A model generated the notes under the pieces. It did not search any database. It was not told where the DNA came from and saw only the letters and a program-made list of their open reading frames with translations. Of a stretch of 15,718 nt of DNA, positions 13,165 to 15,718 are shown one piece after another. Source of the DNA: Thermoleophilia bacterium (GTDB lineage: Bacteria > Actinomycetota > Thermoleophilia > Gaiellales > SKUG01); assembly GCA_025964405.1 (NCBI GenBank), contig JAOPYW010000251.1:1-15718 (forward strand). The letters run 5' to 3'. A program made the translations under genes and the position numbers. Within the stretch, counting starts at the first letter, position 1; each line of letters starts with the position of its first letter.

Positions 13165-15189
13165 TCAGGCAGCGCGGTGGTGCGGGAATCCAGCCTGACC
13201 GGCCGGAGCGCTCCCGCCTGCGGGCTTGACCTCGCCGGAGCGCACGAGCTGCACGAGCGTCATGACGACGTCGGGATCGAAGCGGGCACCGGCGCCGCGG
13301 AGCAGTTCCTGGGTCGCGTCGTTGAGGCTCATGGCGCGGCGGTAGGCTCGATCGCTCGTCATCACGTCGAACGCCTCGGCCGCAAGCACGATGCGGGATC
13401 CGAGGGGGATGTCCTGGCCGGCGAGGCCCAGCGGGTAGCCCGTGCCGTCGAAGTGCTCGTGGTGGTGACGCACCCACGCCGCGATGTCGCCGAGGCCGGC
13501 GTTCGTGACGATCTGAGCCGAGAGCTCGGGGTGGCGCTTGACCTGCTCGTACTCCTCGGCCGTGAGCTGGCTCGACTTCTGCACGAGGGCCTGGTCGAGG
13601 CCGAGCTTGCCGACGTCGTGGAGCAGGCCGCAGAGGTACATCTGCTGCGCGTAGGTGTCGTCGTACCCCATCGCGGTCGCGATCTGGGCGCTCAGTCGAC
13701 CGACGTTCTCCGAGTGCGCGGTGCCGAGCCCCTCGAGTTCGTCGACGCCCTTCACGAGCGTGCGGGCCGCACGCAGCTGGGCATCGCGCTCGCGCGTGTT
13801 GACGCGGTCGTCCTCGTCGATGTTCTGGATCTTCGACGGGTCGAAGATGACGGTGTGCGCCTTGCCGTTGAGCTTCGCCGCGTACGAGGAGCTGTCGGCG
13901 AGCTGGCACAGGGTCGCCTGGTCCTGCGCGTGCGTCGGGAAGGTCGCGATGCCGCCCGAGAAGGTCTGCTTCGCACCGTTGGGACCACCGGTCGCGAGCA
14001 CCTGCATGATGCGGTCCATGACCATCTTCGCCTCCTCGGGTGAGGTGGAGGGGAAGATGACACCGAACTCCTCGCCGCCGAGGCGTGCGGGAAGGTCGTA
14101 GGGGCGCAGGGTCTGGGTGAAGGCCGCCGCGGTGCGGATCAGCACGGCGTCGCCCTCCTGGTGACCGAAGGTGTCATTGACCATCTTGAAGTCGTCGAGG
14201 TCGAGCATCGCGATCGTCGTCTGCTCGCCCGTGCGGCTGCACCGGTAGAGCTCGGCCGCGAGCGCCTCCTGGAAGTAGCGGTGGTTACGCAGGCGGGTGA
14301 GCGGGTCACGCGTCGAACGCTCCTGCTCGACGTTGAGCGCCTGGTGCAGCTGCGCGTTGAGCGCGCGGTTCTCGGCTTCGCGGGATTCGAGCACGCGCGC
14401 CATCGAGTTGACGTCGGCCACGAGTTCGCCGAGCTCCTCGTACTCGCCCGCGTCGGAGTAGCTCGCGCGCGCCGAGAGGTCACCGTTGGCGATGTGGCGC
14501 GCGACCGTGCGCAGCTCCTGCAGCCGCGTGAGCAGCACACGCGGGATGCGGTTCGCGGTGAACAGCGCCACGACCAGCGCGACGTAGCAGATGAAGAGCC
14601 CACCGTAGATGACCGTGAAGGTCGACCGGGGACCGAAGATGACGAGCGCGTTGAGCGTGGCGAGCGGCACGCCGGCGAGGATGACGATCCGGGTGACGAG
14701 TCGGAGCGATGCGAGCAGGTCGCGCACGTCGTCACGGATCCAGCCGGCCGCGTCGGTGAGGCCGAACGGGCTGGCGAGGGTCGACGACTCCCATGCGTTG
14801 AGCCGCCACCACGGCGGCGCGAGGAATTGGCGGGCGATGAACAGGCCCGCGACGAAGGCGGCGGCGAACAGGAGGAGACCTCCGACGCCGTTGCCGATCG
14901 TGCCGAAGATGCCCTGCTTGTCTGCGAGCCAGCTGAGCAGCACCACGAGCCCGAACACGCCGACGGCGAAGCCGATGATGCGCAGGCTGCTCGCGAGGAT
15001 CGATCGTGCGATGGCTCCGGTCGGTGCCAGTGACGATGACGCCGAGGAGCTGACGATGCGCTGCACGGTCGCGAAGATGAGGAGTGAGGTGCCGATCCAG
15101 GCGAGCACGCGGAGCGGGCCCCCTTCCATCCACGACGGGACGGAGGCGGCGGCGTTCAGCAGGTGCGGTGCGGTCGGGCCGAAGGGCAT
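13165..15189 (-). CDS. Membrane GGDEF + HD-GYP protein (c-di-GMP cyclase/phosphodiesterase)
   Basis: The 674-residue protein has a membrane sensor region with about five spans (roughly 27-45, 65-88, 101-120, 167-186, 191-211). A HAMP-like and coiled-coil linker (about 212-285) follows. The GGDEF domain (about 290-450) has GGEEF at 371-375 and an intact inhibitory RxxD site, RPYD, at 362-365. The HD-GYP domain (about 485-650) has HD 524-525 in HDVGK, HHHEH (576-580... region), DGTGYP (581-586) and DRAYR. Both halves keep their catalytic signatures, so it could make c-di-GMP and also hydrolyse it; one activity may dominate or be allosteric. ATG 15189 is the only usable start, because no other ATG, GTG or TTG lies between it and the in-frame TAG at 15232-15234 that ends corA. 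It has no Shine-Dalgarno. The gap to corA is 42 bases. A short Gly/Ala/Pro-rich tail ends the protein. Confidence 0.94.
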   Translation of the reverse strand: MPFGPTAPHLLNAAASVPSWMEGGPLRVLAWIGTSLLIFATVQRIVSSSASSSLAPTGAIARSILASSLRIIGFAVGVFGLVVLLSWLADKQGIFGTIGNGVGGLLLFAAAFVAGLFIARQFLAPPWWRLNAWESSTLASPFGLTDAAGWIRDDVRDLLASLRLVTRIVILAGVPLATLNALVIFGPRSTFTVIYGGLFICYVALVVALFTANRIPRVLLTRLQELRTVARHIANGDLSARASYSDAGEYEELGELVADVNSMARVLESREAENRALNAQLHQALNVEQERSTRDPLTRLRNHRYFQEALAAELYRCSRTGEQTTIAMLDLDDFKMVNDTFGHQEGDAVLIRTAAAFTQTLRPYDLPARLGGEEFGVIFPSTSPEEAKMVMDRIMQVLATGGPNGAKQTFSGGIATFPTHAQDQATLCQLADSSSYAAKLNGKAHTVIFDPSKIQNIDEDDRVNTRERDAQLRAARTLVKGVDELEGLGTAHSENVGRLSAQIATAMGYDDTYAQQMYLCGLLHDVGKLGLDQALVQKSSQLTAEEYEQVKRHPELSAQIVTNAGLGDIAAWVRHHHEHFDGTGYPLGLAGQDIPLGSRIVLAAEAFDVMTSDRAYRRAMSLNDATQELLRGAGARFDPDVVMTLVQLVRSGEVKPAGGSAPAGQAGFPHHRAA

Positions 15190-15231
15190 GTTGCGTCGGC
15201 CATCGGCAGCGACGTCGCGATACTTGATGCC

Positions 15232-15718
15232 CTAGAAACGCTTGGAGCGCTTGAACCAGAGCGCGAATCCACCGACCACGCCGACGATGAGTGCGACGAT
15301 GATCCAGAAGGCGTGCCGGCCCTCTTGGAACGGCAGCGGCACGTTCATGCCGAACAGGCCGGTGATGAACGTCATCGGGAGCACGAGGGCGTTGAGCACC
15401 GTGAGCAGGAGGAGGGTGTCGTTGAGGTCGTGCTGCACGACCGTCTCGGAGGTGTCCTCGAGCGCCTCCACGACTTCCTTGTAGTTCTCGAGGAGGTCCC
15501 AGATACGCTGGCCGGCGTCGATCACGTCGTCGTAGTAGACCTCGAGCGTACCCGGCAGGAACCGGCTCGCCGTCTTGGCCTCGAGCACGCGGAGGGTGGA
15601 GAGCTCCGGGGAGATGATCTTGCGATACGCGATGATCTCCTGCTTGGTGTTGGAGATCTGTCGCACCATGTCCTTGGCGCGTCCCTCGAAAAGCGCATCC
15701 TCGATCTCGTCGAGCTTG
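15232..15718 (-). CDS. corA: CorA-family magnesium/metal channel, C-terminal part
   Basis: The frame is open to the right edge, and the last 161 residues are present. They contain the long cytoplasmic helical stalk (amphipathic, rich in Glu, Lys and Leu), then the pore-lining span (about LLLLTVLNALVLPMTFITGL). The signature GMN of the ion-selectivity loop (FGMNVPLPF) comes next, followed by the second span (FWIIVALIVGVVGGFALWF) and a basic KRSKRF end. CorA forms a pentameric inner-membrane channel for magnesium and sometimes cobalt or nickel. The N-terminal domain lies outside the window. The stop is TAG 15234-15232, 42 bases before the GGDEF/HD-GYP start, so the two may be co-transcribed. 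ATG 15669 is internal, because coding sequence clearly continues upstream of it. Confidence 0.95.
   Translation of the reverse strand, partial: KLDEIEDALFEGRAKDMVRQISNTKQEIIAYRKIISPELSTLRVLEAKTASRFLPGTLEVYYDDVIDAGQRIWDLLENYKEVVEALEDTSETVVQHDLNDTLLLLTVLNALVLPMTFITGLFGMNVPLPFQEGRHAFWIIVALIVGVVGGFALWFKRSKRF

Noticed and set aside
15190..15231. Read-through from corA into the GGDEF/HD-GYP gene
   Set aside because: The two frames are in phase across the TAG, but a one-in-three coincidence explains this, and ATG 15189 gives a sensible N-terminus before the first membrane span.

Overview
The window is about 15.7 kb of dense, GC-rich bacterial chromosome. I infer an actinobacterium. The grounds are the strong G/C preference at third codon positions, a single bifunctional Rel-type (p)ppGpp enzyme, a HIT protein resembling actinobacterial Ap4A phosphorylases, and several starts that look leaderless, with a -10-like hexamer 6-9 bases before an ATG or GTG. 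The fused SecD-SecF and the yajC-secDF-recJ-rel order would fit a deep lineage such as Thermoleophilia (Solirubrobacterales), but that placement is only a guess. I see no tRNA, rRNA, CRISPR array, IS element or phage gene, and no gap between genes exceeds about 120 bases.

Left part, + strand (1-9914). The C-terminal end of an unrecognised protein comes first. It is followed by yajC, with an unusually long Gln/Pro/Ala-rich tail, and by a single-gene SecDF membrane pump. Both are accessory parts of the Sec protein-export machinery. Next come recJ (single-strand DNA 5'-3' exonuclease for repair and recombination) and a full-length rel/spoT gene that makes and degrades the starvation alarmone (p)ppGpp. 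A small DCC-family (DUF393) thiol protein ends this side.

Right part, - strand (9924-15718), read from right to left. It holds the C-terminal part of a CorA magnesium channel and a membrane protein carrying both a GGDEF and an HD-GYP domain (c-di-GMP synthesis and breakdown). After these come a HIT-family Ap4A phosphorylase-like enzyme, a phosphomannomutase/phosphoglucomutase, a hotdog acyl-CoA thioesterase and an alpha/beta hydrolase. The last four are packed with 11-, 1- and 4-base overlaps, which suggests one translationally coupled operon. It probably starts at a promoter just before the HIT gene. The two halves converge at 9914/9924 with only nine bases between stop codons.

Most of the window is conserved housekeeping and signalling content. 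I did not find a convincing new multi-gene system. The features most worth a second look are the YajC tail with its embedded charged segment, the alpha/beta hydrolase with a Cys nucleophile and no obvious catalytic acid, the inverted repeat across the putative secDF promoter, and the recurrent leaderless-type starts.
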